Assembly: GCF_014697585.1 (NCBI RefSeq)
Contig: NZ_JACJSB010000011.1
Location: 62,001 to 126,000 of the forward strand
From: Dolichospermum sp. FACHB-1091
GTDB taxonomy: Bacteria; Cyanobacteriota; Cyanobacteriia; Cyanobacteriales; Nostocaceae
Length of the DNA stretch: 64,000 bases
Direction: 5' to 3'
Shown here: positions 54,678 through 62,488 of the stretch, in pieces
How the letters are laid out: each line of letters begins with the position of its first letter
How positions within the stretch are numbered: the stretch's first letter is position 1
Program-made: the position numbers and the translations under genes
Notes under the pieces: model-generated
Database searches by the model: none
What the model saw: only the letters and a program-made list of their open reading frames with translations
What the model was told of the DNA's origin: nothing

Positions 54678-54802
54678 CTTATGAGGTACATCTTAAGCCC
54701 CCTCCTCGCACCCCCCTCAGTCCCCCCGCTGCGGGGGGAAGAAAAGGATAAACTTTTGATATTGGAGGGGGTTGGGGGTGGGGTTCTTGTACCTCATAAC
54801 AT
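54678..54802. repeat. Inverted-repeat element with TTATGAGGTACA ends and C/G-rich core
   Basis: TTATGAGGTACA near the left and TTGTACCTCATAA at the right, enclosing CACCCCCCTCAGTCCCCCC and GGAGGGGGTTGGGGGTGGGG arms. The right arm with GGGAAGTGCTGTAAAT recurs near 47087 (CCTCATAACACGGGGAAATG). The rest of the gap (54803-55180) is AT-rich with no gene. Confidence 0.65.
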
Positions 54803-55185
54803 CGGGAAGTGCTGTAAATTGTAAATTTTTCTGAAAAACAATTAAATAACGTTACTAATCATACTCAAGATTGCACCAAAGATCTAAGAATAAAGTAGTT
54901 GTTTGAGCAAGGAAAAATAGACAATGGAATTAGAACAATTATTTATATCAGTATAGATGACCTGAATAGCTCTTGATATTTAACTAAGTTTCTCAAAAAT
55001 ATACTTAGGAGATGTCCTTTTTTCATCTTTGCTATTTATGTAGCAAATAAACTTCCTTTGTTTTACTCTTTATGAAAGATTTTTTTCGCTTGTGAGAAAT
55101 CCGGGTTAGACAGAATTTCTCTATGTAAACATTTATTTTCTTTTGTTTTCAAAATGAGAATTGCTGGATTTGTATGATGTATGAT

Positions 55186-55227
55186 ATTTTCAAATAATCA
55201 CAAACATAGCCTATAATGTTTGAAAAT
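55186..55227 (+). promoter_or_regulatory. Promoter and operator-like dyad ahead of the biosynthetic operon
   Basis: TTCAAA at 55189-55194 and TATAAT at 55212-55217, 17 bases apart, form a plausible sigma70 promoter; the start of the first gene is about 40 bases downstream of the expected transcript start. A perfect 9-bp inverted repeat ATTTTCAAA (55186-55194)/TTTGAAAAT (55219-55227) covers the -35 box and the region just past the -10, as expected of a repressor site. Confidence 0.6.
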
Positions 55228-55263
55228 CATCGTTAAACGTGTTTATACCAGGAAAGCCACTCA

Positions 55264-56502
55264 ATGTTAACAATACGCGATAAATACTTGGCATCGCGCG
55301 AGTGGAGTCTTGAAATCCGCAACCCACTGTCCCAACCTGGGATGGTGTGGGCAACGTTAAGTTCCACTGAACTGGCAAAAGCTCAAGACGCACTTCGACT
55401 ACGCCGTGTTGATCCAGGCAATATTTTTAAGCTCAGTGAAGAATTACTAGGTAGTGTCACAAAGTGGGCTGTCCTGGGAGACAATGTGATTGGTGTTTGG
55501 GGCTGGCGTGGTGTTTCCTTAGCCGATCAATACAAAGCCGTAACCACTGGTGCTGGCGCGTTCATTGCCGCTGCAATGTGCTATATTCGGGTCTCTGGGT
55601 CTGATGCCGCAGCCTTACTAGATATGCTCTCTCCCCGAACAGTTTCTGATTTGCCTGTTAATGGAGCCAAGTTTATAGTATTCACGACTCCAGTGGGAAC
55701 GGTGGATGAGGAAGCAGTTGTTATCAGAACAGGACTCAATGAGTTTGTCATGTCGTGTGGTGGTGGCAAGCCACCCGGATGGCTCGCTTTAATGGCGAAG
55801 AAATTCGATGATGTTATCATTCAACCCAGTGATGTACTCAGCTTTAATATCAAAGGTCCGCAACGGCTTGCTGCGGTTCAAAGCCTTGTCCAAGAAAGCA
55901 GCCGAGATCAGATTACTGAGCTATCTAGCTTCCAGTCGTGCAAGGTAAAAACCTTGGTCGGTGGAGAAGCACGCATTTTGAAAAGTATCATCGGGTATGA
56001 AGTCTGGGCAGCCTCCGACGTACTTGCAGAGGTTTGGAAACAGCTAGTTGTGGACCGCCCAGCCATTGTTCCATGTGGTTGGGAGTTATTGAGTATTTAT
56101 CGAATGGAGTGTCGTTCCATCTTGTTCACACTCTTTCCAGTGGACATGCACATGGGAACTACGCTGTATGAGATTGATGCTGGCTGGATGGTTCCGAAGA
56201 TTGACGATGGAAGGGAATACATAGGACGAGCAGCCCTGACTCAGGAGCGGAGTCCCAATAAAACTTGGCTGGCTGGCGTACGTGCAGTTGACGATACGGT
56301 TGAACCGCCCCTCATTGGAAGTGAGGTATTTACTAGGTTAGGAGAGTTCGCGGGTTACATTACCTCAGCAGCCTTCTCTGTGCGCGAGAAGCGGGTTCTT
56401 GGATTTGCTCATCTGTCTCCAAACTGTTCTGTCGGTAGCAAGGTTCTGATAGATGGAACGAATTGGGATGTGTGTTCGGTTCCATTTAACGGTAGGGAAT
56501 AA
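55264..56502 (+). CDS. GcvT-like (aminomethyltransferase/DmdA-family) folate-binding protein
   Basis: 412 residues, GcvT fold throughout: SGSDAAALLDMLSPRTVSDLPVNGAKFIVFTTPVGTVDEEAVVIR (about 110-155), the middle with YRMECRSILFTLFPVDMHMGTTLYEIDAGWMV (about 280-311), and the C-terminal barrel IGRAALTQE...GEFAGYITSAAFSVREKRVLGFAHL. GcvT relatives move or remove C1 units with tetrahydrofolate (glycine cleavage T-protein, DMSP demethylase, dimethylglycine oxidase). It is not the housekeeping gcvT, since no gcvH or gcvP is nearby. First gene of the operon; a ribosome site AGGAAAG is 9 bases from the ATG. Confidence 0.82.
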   Translation: MLTIRDKYLASREWSLEIRNPLSQPGMVWATLSSTELAKAQDALRLRRVDPGNIFKLSEELLGSVTKWAVLGDNVIGVWGWRGVSLADQYKAVTTGAGAFIAAAMCYIRVSGSDAAALLDMLSPRTVSDLPVNGAKFIVFTTPVGTVDEEAVVIRTGLNEFVMSCGGGKPPGWLALMAKKFDDVIIQPSDVLSFNIKGPQRLAAVQSLVQESSRDQITELSSFQSCKVKTLVGGEARILKSIIGYEVWAASDVLAEVWKQLVVDRPAIVPCGWELLSIYRMECRSILFTLFPVDMHMGTTLYEIDAGWMVPKIDDGREYIGRAALTQERSPNKTWLAGVRAVDDTVEPPLIGSEVFTRLGEFAGYITSAAFSVREKRVLGFAHLSPNCSVGSKVLIDGTNWDVCSVPFNGRE

Positions 56503-56530
56503 AGCAATTTTTATTGAATTAAGGTTTCAG

Positions 56531-57322
56531 ATGAATCGATCGCCTGTAAGCGTTTTGTCCCAAACAGACCTCAACGGCATGGCTATTCCAGTGGAGCAAT
56601 TAGAAGCAAACTTGCGCGACCTGCTAACCACACACGGCTATGTATTACTAACTAATGTCCTAGATGATTTTGATCATGTATTATTTTGCCAGCGATTAGG
56701 TTCCCTCATTCCTCATATCAATGGTGCCACTACTTGGGATATTAGACCTGAACCGGATAACAAAAACAATGTGTACTATCCCGGTAGTAACAGAACTTTC
56801 GCACCCCATACTGAATGCTTTGACTTTCAGGGTTTACCACCTCGCTACCTGTCATTGTGGTGCATCCATCCCGCTTTCGGAGAAGGGGGGGAAACGACAG
56901 TTGCAGATACCTTTCCCTGGATTGATCAACTTCCTGATTCTGAACGGGAACGGCTTGAGGAGGTTAAATTTGATTGGGAAAATCCTCATGGATCAGGACT
57001 TGGGATTTGTTCCCAGCATCCCGTGATAGAAAGATTTGGTGGAGACAGGATTGTTCGATTTTCGTGCAAAAATCTAGTGCATAGCGATGGTGATTCAGTT
57101 GCAGACTTGCTCCGGCGCTGGCAGTTTCTGTTTGATCAGGAGCATGTGGCCATTCGCTATGAACGTAACGATATGCTCGTCTTCGATAACTGGAGAATGC
57201 TTCACGGTCGCAGTGGCTTCCAAGATCTGCGCCGTCATCTACGTCGCGTTCAGATCGGAGCAGTCATTGACAAGACAAGTAATACAGAAGTCAATACGAA
57301 AATCAACGCAGTAACTGTTTAA
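56531..57322 (+). CDS. Fe(II)/2-oxoglutarate dioxygenase (clavaminate synthase/TauD-like)
   Basis: 263 residues from MNRSPVSVLS (an earlier in-frame ATG lies within the preceding gene). Iron ligands: His93 and Glu95 in APHTECFD and His225 in WRMLHGRS; the 2-oxoglutarate Arg is among Arg234-239. HxE in place of TauD's HxD is typical of the clavaminate synthase/VioC/AsnO group that hydroxylates free or carrier-bound amino acids at the beta carbon. It begins 28 bases after the GcvT-like gene. Possible role: hydroxylation or desaturation of an arginine-derived amino acid (inference). Confidence 0.87.
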   Translation: MNRSPVSVLSQTDLNGMAIPVEQLEANLRDLLTTHGYVLLTNVLDDFDHVLFCQRLGSLIPHINGATTWDIRPEPDNKNNVYYPGSNRTFAPHTECFDFQGLPPRYLSLWCIHPAFGEGGETTVADTFPWIDQLPDSERERLEEVKFDWENPHGSGLGICSQHPVIERFGGDRIVRFSCKNLVHSDGDSVADLLRRWQFLFDQEHVAIRYERNDMLVFDNWRMLHGRSGFQDLRRHLRRVQIGAVIDKTSNTEVNTKINAVTV

Positions 57323-57378
57323 AAGTCTAGTTGGTTTCAAAGTTTAGTAATGAATAGGTCTGTTAAGGAGGTTCTATT

Positions 57379-58347
57379 TTGATTGAAGCTCGTTCTCCCC
57401 TTGTGTGGTGGAAAGGCGAAGTGATGCCTTGGGAGGCTGCTCAGGTACCAGTTACTACACTGCGTGGAGTTAACGTCTATGATGGTGCCCGTGCTTATTG
57501 GCAGGCTGAGAGCAATAGATTTGCTGTCATCAGTTTAAAGGGACATATTGAGCGTTTAAAGTCTGCGGCTGATCTGATGTATATTCCAGATGAGGGACTC
57601 ATTGATCAGATGCCTCAAGGTATTGATGATTTGCTCAAGGCAACAAGCCTACGAGAAGATTTCTACCTGCGGCTGACCTTGTTCATTGATTCGGGACTCT
57701 CCTACCTGTATCCAGACGTAGCCGATCCGAAAGCCTCGCAGCAAAAATTAGCGCCTACAGGTGCATTCATTTCCTGTCTACCAATTGGTCCGCGTTCAGA
57801 ACAGCCCATTACCTGTATTGTGAGTACTTGGCAGCGCCAGTCGGATTTGTCGCTCCCAGCAATTGTTAAAACGGGTCCGGCCTATGCAGCTTTTCGTTTA
57901 GCGCGTGTGGAAGCGAAGCAACGCGGAGCCGATCAAGCATTGCTACTAAATGCTCAAGGTATGGTTACGGAGAGCGCTGAAGCATCGGTTTTCCTAGTGC
58001 GGCAAGGATGTTTGTATACACCTGCACTTTCGGAAGGGTTGCTAGACAGCCTGACCAGACGCACCATAATTAGCCTCGCTCAACAGGAGTTTGGTCTGAA
58101 GGTGGTTGAATGTTCAATTACCCGATCTGAGCTTTATACAGCAGATGAGGTCTTTATTTGTGGCACATGGGAAGAAGTGCGTGTAGTGTCGTCTATTGAC
58201 GGACATCAGCCAAGGCATAGTGATGCACCTATCAGTAATGCTTTGCGAAAGGCCTATATCCAGATGTGTACTGGACTAAGATCGCCAATTGATGATGATT
58301 TTGTGCAGTATTTCCCTAGTCATACCCCCACGCTTCTAAGCCATTAG
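57379..58347 (+). CDS. Class IV aminotransferase (IlvE/DAAT/ADC-lyase fold)
   Basis: 322 residues. A TTG start has a perfect AAGGAGG at 57365-57371. Family markers: RGVNVYDGARAY near 29, the PLP lysine in SLPAIVKTGPAYAA near 160-173, MVTESAEASVFLV near 198, and LDSLTRRTIISLA near 222. Fold-type IV enzymes include branched-chain and D-amino-acid aminotransferases and aminodeoxychorismate lyase. GTWEEVRVVSSID in place of the usual GTA(A/M)E suggests a changed substrate pocket. Spaced 56 bases from the dioxygenase gene. Confidence 0.85.
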   Translation: MIEARSPLVWWKGEVMPWEAAQVPVTTLRGVNVYDGARAYWQAESNRFAVISLKGHIERLKSAADLMYIPDEGLIDQMPQGIDDLLKATSLREDFYLRLTLFIDSGLSYLYPDVADPKASQQKLAPTGAFISCLPIGPRSEQPITCIVSTWQRQSDLSLPAIVKTGPAYAAFRLARVEAKQRGADQALLLNAQGMVTESAEASVFLVRQGCLYTPALSEGLLDSLTRRTIISLAQQEFGLKVVECSITRSELYTADEVFICGTWEEVRVVSSIDGHQPRHSDAPISNALRKAYIQMCTGLRSPIDDDFVQYFPSHTPTLLSH

Positions 58348-58454
58348 GGTGCGCTGAATCCGCATCGGTTCAACAGTGAGTAAGTAGCATTGTACAAAAC
58401 TCGTGCTAGACCTTTGCCGAATTGTTATTTAACGTTAATAGGGGGCCATAAAAG

Positions 58455-59492
58455 TTGAGTATCACAGTAGTAGATAATAAGAATCTGGAACAAAAGATTC
58501 AAGCAAAAAAGCTCGCACAGCGATCTACTTTTGCTAGGCTGCTAACGCAGCTTGCGGAATCACATCTCGATATCCATAGCCTCATTGATCCCGATCTAAT
58601 CAATCTATCCCTTGAAAACCAGCCACAAGATTTGCTAGTGGGTGCAGAAGAGTTTTTAGACAATTCTGATGGGGGTCGAGGGACTATGTACCGTCAGGCT
58701 CAGCAAAATACCCTTGCTCGCTCCGAAGGCGCATGTACCCTTCTTCGTCAATTTCTGGTCGGGAATTCTCAATCAATCAGGGTCTTAGATTTGTTGGGGG
58801 GTGATGGTCTCCTAGCTCGCATTGCTCGCGTGAGTGAGATCGCAAGCCAGCCTCTTGATATCATTACTAGTGACATCTGTGTGGGCATGGTTAAAGCGGC
58901 ACTTGAAATGGGCTTACCTGCGATTTGTCAGCCCGCAGAAAATCTAATTTTGCAAGATAGCTGTGTTGACGGTGTCCTCATTGCCTATGGAACACACCAT
59001 TTGAACCGGGAAACCCTAGACCGAGCTAGTTCAGAAGCAGGTCGAGTTCTCAGACCTGGGGGTAGAATAGTATTACATGACTTCGAGCCAGAGTCAGGAG
59101 CAGCAAAGTGGTTTGCCCAAGTTGTCCATCCTTACTCGCAGAAAGGTCATGATTACCCGCACTATGGTGTCGAGACACTTCGCCAGACACTAGCCAACGC
59201 TTCGTTTCAAGTTATTGATGCCAAGGAGATTGCTGATCCCATTGTGGCGTTGGGAGACTCTCCAGATCAAGCCAAAATGGCTCTTGCTATGTATCTTTAT
59301 CAGATGTATGGATTAGTCGGTCTGGGGAACCCTACATCTTTTGATGTTCAGAAAAGGGTTCTTGAATATGCAGAAGCTTGCTTTGGACAAATTTTGATTG
59401 AAAAACAAAACACCCCTGATGTCCTCTTCTCCGCACGCGTGCCGCGAGTTGCGGCGATCGCTGTAGGTGTTTCGACCAAGGAGATGCTTTAG
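58455..59492 (+). CDS. SAM-dependent class I methyltransferase
   Basis: 345 residues; TTG start with a GGGGG site. N-terminal helical part (1-100), then the Rossmann fold with motif I VLDLLGGDG at about 110-118, acidic end of strand 2 in IITSDICVGMV (about 135), and AGRVLRPGGRIVLHDFEP (about 194-211). The C-terminal 100 residues are family-specific. Target N, O or C atom unknown. Its last base overlaps the start of the flavoprotein gene, so they are coupled. Confidence 0.85.
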   Translation: MSITVVDNKNLEQKIQAKKLAQRSTFARLLTQLAESHLDIHSLIDPDLINLSLENQPQDLLVGAEEFLDNSDGGRGTMYRQAQQNTLARSEGACTLLRQFLVGNSQSIRVLDLLGGDGLLARIARVSEIASQPLDIITSDICVGMVKAALEMGLPAICQPAENLILQDSCVDGVLIAYGTHHLNRETLDRASSEAGRVLRPGGRIVLHDFEPESGAAKWFAQVVHPYSQKGHDYPHYGVETLRQTLANASFQVIDAKEIADPIVALGDSPDQAKMALAMYLYQMYGLVGLGNPTSFDVQKRVLEYAEACFGQILIEKQNTPDVLFSARVPRVAAIAVGVSTKEML

Positions 59493-60037
59493 TGCAATCG
59501 GCATCACAAATTTCGCCAATACGGATTGCAGTTCTGGTCGGTTCGGCAAGAACAAATGGCAACACTATGCAAATCGTTGATCTTCTTCGTCAGACCTTAC
59601 AAAACAAGGTGAGTGTCCATGATCTCAAAGCCTTGAATATTAATGGCTTTGATTATGACAACGCATTTAAAGAAGATGATTTTTTGTCAACCCTTGACGA
59701 TGTGCTTGATGCAGATGTAGTTATTTTTGCTACACCTATCTACTGGTACACCCTGTCATCTCAACTCAAGCAATTTGTTGAGCGATTGTCTGATATCACT
59801 ATGTTTTATCCAGATTTGCTACCCCGATTCCGGGGGAAAAGAGGATTTTTGTTAATGACTGGAGCGAGTGATGAAGTCCCAGAAGGAATGACAGTTGCGA
59901 TCGAAAAGACCTGTACGCATCTGCAAATGAAGTACACAGATAGCTTGTACATACAATTTGAGGATCAAAAGCCAAAATCTACACAGTTTATGCAGCAAAT
60001 ACTACAGTTCGCATCCAATATACTTAAGCAACGATGA
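59492..60037 (+). CDS. NADPH-dependent FMN reductase-like flavoprotein
   Basis: 181 residues, GTG start at 59492 in a TAGTG overlap with the methyltransferase, with AAGGAG 8 bases before. Flavodoxin-like fold: LVGSARTNGNTMQ (phosphate-binding loop, about 15-27), FATPIYWYTLSSQLKQFVERLSD (about 79-101, FMN contacts) and LLMTGASDE near 129. It may feed electrons to the membrane hydroxylase encoded two genes later or reduce an intermediate itself. Overlaps the next gene by 4 bases (ATGA). Confidence 0.87.
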   Translation: MQSASQISPIRIAVLVGSARTNGNTMQIVDLLRQTLQNKVSVHDLKALNINGFDYDNAFKEDDFLSTLDDVLDADVVIFATPIYWYTLSSQLKQFVERLSDITMFYPDLLPRFRGKRGFLLMTGASDEVPEGMTVAIEKTCTHLQMKYTDSLYIQFEDQKPKSTQFMQQILQFASNILKQR

Positions 60038-61185
60038 ATATGAAAGTAATGGAAGATAATCGGGTAGATTTTGATATTTCCATGCCCCTACAATGGGAAG
60101 AAGGCACGGAAAAGTCAATCCTTTTTCATACACTAGGTTTGCATCAGGCGTTGAACATCGAGCGACAAAAGTTTCCCAATCGTCTTTTCATCTCAGACTA
60201 CGATGGAGGGCATCCATTCATTGAAGACTATCTTGGCGAACTGGCTCACTCGTCTCCACTACAGTTATCTGATGTCACAAAATATGCTGGCGTTGATAGA
60301 GATCGCTCACTGCGAGTAAAAATCGCTGAATTTCATAGTCGTTACGATGATGTGTCATACTCACCGGAACAGATTATTCCAGGTGGAGGCTCCAGTAGTT
60401 TTCTGGCTACCATTTGTACCTGGTTAGCCCTATCTGGCTACAAAAGTGTCTACTATTTACCGCCCCTGTACTATAAATTGGGCTACTTTTTTCGCCGATT
60501 TGGTATTCTGCCAATACCGGTGAGTAATCATCATGCTTTCCAGCCTGAATTTCATCTCAACTTACCCCAGCACCCATCTGTTTTGGTGTTAAGCGATCCG
60601 TTATGGTACGGGGGGCGTAGAGTGCCTATTGAAGTGTTTGAAACAATTCGAGAATGGCAAATTAATACTGGCTCATTGGTATTTGTTGATGGAACGTTCC
60701 AATATATGGGTTGGAATAGCATTGGTCCTGAAGCCTCATCTACCTTGGTGATGAATCAAACACTCCGGTTGATCTCGCCTACAAAATATCTAGCGTTACA
60801 CGGCTACAGGTGCGCTTACTTGCTGACCTCTCCAGAGATGCGTGGTGAACTTGATGAACTCCATATTAATCTACACGGCGATGTCTCTGTCTCGGATCGG
60901 CTGTTCGCGCATCGGGTGATGGATGTAATGCTAGGAACAGGCAATCGTGAGTTAATTAAATTTGCTCAAGATAACTGCCAGCGTTTGATTGATGAAAATG
61001 CCCTTGGGGAAATGATGGAGATGGAGGCAGGTTGGTTCCTATTTGCTGAAATTCGTGCGCCCAGACAGAATTTCGTTGCTATGGGGCAGGAGTACTTCGA
61101 GCTTAACGGGTACCCAAACTCTGTGCGAATCAATCTACTCAATAGCGCTGGAATTCAAGCGCTAATTGATAGTAGTCGCATCTAG
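60034..61185 (+). CDS. Class I/II PLP-dependent enzyme (aminotransferase fold; GntC/MppP-like candidate)
   Basis: 383 residues with fold-type I features: GGGSSSFLATI (PLP phosphate loop, about 117-127), Asp219 in VFVDGTF, catalytic Lys251 in SPTKYLALHGYR, phosphate Arg259 and substrate-carboxylate Arg365 in SVRIN. Short and fast-diverging compared with AspAT-like transaminases, as in PLP enzymes that act on arginine or hydroxyarginine (MppP, GntC, the latter making L-enduracididine by cyclodehydration). ATGA overlap with the flavoprotein gene. The arginine link is inference from the neighbouring hydroxylase. Confidence 0.8.
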   Translation: MNMKVMEDNRVDFDISMPLQWEEGTEKSILFHTLGLHQALNIERQKFPNRLFISDYDGGHPFIEDYLGELAHSSPLQLSDVTKYAGVDRDRSLRVKIAEFHSRYDDVSYSPEQIIPGGGSSSFLATICTWLALSGYKSVYYLPPLYYKLGYFFRRFGILPIPVSNHHAFQPEFHLNLPQHPSVLVLSDPLWYGGRRVPIEVFETIREWQINTGSLVFVDGTFQYMGWNSIGPEASSTLVMNQTLRLISPTKYLALHGYRCAYLLTSPEMRGELDELHINLHGDVSVSDRLFAHRVMDVMLGTGNRELIKFAQDNCQRLIDENALGEMMEMEAGWFLFAEIRAPRQNFVAMGQEYFELNGYPNSVRINLLNSAGIQALIDSSRI

Positions 61186-61227
61186 TAAGGCTACTCTTCG
61201 CCCGATAATAGGGATAATCTCAACGAG

Positions 61228-62448
61228 ATGAATTTTCATCTGTATACTGACTGGTCAACAAATATGAAAGTTATGACAAACAGTTCCACACATCTGAATT
61301 CTTCCCCTAGAGAAACCATGCGAGTGCTACCCAGCTGTTTTCAAACGTTTCTCACTTGGCTGACTTGTAAACCGCTGGAAGGTCAAGTAAGTTGGGGTAG
61401 AAGGCCAATCGATCATTTGCTGATAGCATTGACAGGTCTTGTAATCGGTGTGATTACTAGTGTTTTAGCAGTCACACACTCCGGCTTTTGGTTAACGTTG
61501 TTAATTCCATCATGGATAGCAACTGTTTCTAGTGCAAGAACATTACACGTGATGATTGTTCATTACTGTACCCATTCACGTTTTTCTACGAATGAAAAAG
61601 TGAATAAATGGGTGGGGGAAGTTCTCTCTATTCTGTTAATTCTCAGAAACTATGAGTCATATCGCAAAGACCATGTTTATAATCACCATACTAAGAGATT
61701 ACAGACGTTAGACGATGAAACAGTCAAGTTTCTATTTTTACTGGCTGAACTTCGTCCTGGTATGACGAGAGAAAAGCTTTGGAGAAAGTTTTGGCTGACC
61801 CTCATATCCCCAAAGTTTCACTGGAAGCTTTCTGTAGCGAGAGTGACCTCCAATCTTAGTGCCCCATTTCCGATTAATCTATTAGCTTGTTTGTATATAT
61901 TTCTGTTATTAGGAGTAACAGCATGGACACAAGCATGGTTGGTTCTTTTTCTAGCGTGGCTTTTCCCGATGACTGTTCTATATCAAATCAGTCTTTTTAC
62001 AAGGTTATGCTCTGAACATATATGGCCTGTACCCGAGGCGCTTGATCATCGTGATAAGTTAACTATTTCTAGATTGACTGTGGGGATTTTCTTGGGTGAA
62101 CCCACTCCTGATTCTTCCTTGCCATTTGATCAAAAATTTATAGGGTGGTTTAAGTGGAGTACAAGAATGCTGTTCATCCATTTATTCAGCCGTCTATTTA
62201 TTATGGTTGCTGATACACCTTGTCATGACTATCACCATCGTCACCCCCATTCAACAGATTGGGCAAACTACATTTTTGCAAGAGCACAGGATCTTGATTC
62301 CGGTTGCCCTGGCTGGCCAGAGCCTTATACAGAGGTATGGGGACTCTATAATGCCATTGATCTAATGTTTGAGTCTCTCAGTCAGTTGCAACCCTTCGAT
62401 CATATTGATACCAGTGATACTATTCACACGGTATTCTCACCAGAGTAA
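61228..62448 (+). CDS. Membrane fatty-acid-desaturase-like di-iron hydroxylase (GntB-like candidate)
   Basis: 406 residues with 4-6 hydrophobic segments (about 62-82, 86-104, 208-230, 232-256, 315-330). Histidine boxes: HYCTH at 112-116, HVYNHH at 149-154 (HxxxHH) and HDYHH at 333-337 (HxxHH), plus His264 and His274, giving a full di-iron ligand set. In guanitoxin biosynthesis a membrane protein of this class, GntB, hydroxylates L-arginine at the gamma carbon, and its product is cyclised by a class I/II PLP enzyme; the same gene types are adjacent here. The start could also be ATG 61264. Confidence 0.82.
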   Translation: MNFHLYTDWSTNMKVMTNSSTHLNSSPRETMRVLPSCFQTFLTWLTCKPLEGQVSWGRRPIDHLLIALTGLVIGVITSVLAVTHSGFWLTLLIPSWIATVSSARTLHVMIVHYCTHSRFSTNEKVNKWVGEVLSILLILRNYESYRKDHVYNHHTKRLQTLDDETVKFLFLLAELRPGMTREKLWRKFWLTLISPKFHWKLSVARVTSNLSAPFPINLLACLYIFLLLGVTAWTQAWLVLFLAWLFPMTVLYQISLFTRLCSEHIWPVPEALDHRDKLTISRLTVGIFLGEPTPDSSLPFDQKFIGWFKWSTRMLFIHLFSRLFIMVADTPCHDYHHRHPHSTDWANYIFARAQDLDSGCPGWPEPYTEVWGLYNAIDLMFESLSQLQPFDHIDTSDTIHTVFSPE

Positions 62449-62488
62449 TTACCATTTCTTGAGTTTGTATACTAAATTATTTGCCCCT

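Noticed and set aside
55264-56502. Housekeeping glycine cleavage T-protein
   Set aside because: Longer and diverged, with no gcvH or gcvP nearby, and placed in an operon with tailoring enzymes.
56721-57314. Overlapping plus-strand frames within the dioxygenase gene
   Set aside because: They are alternate-frame shadows of a gene with clear iron-ligand motifs.
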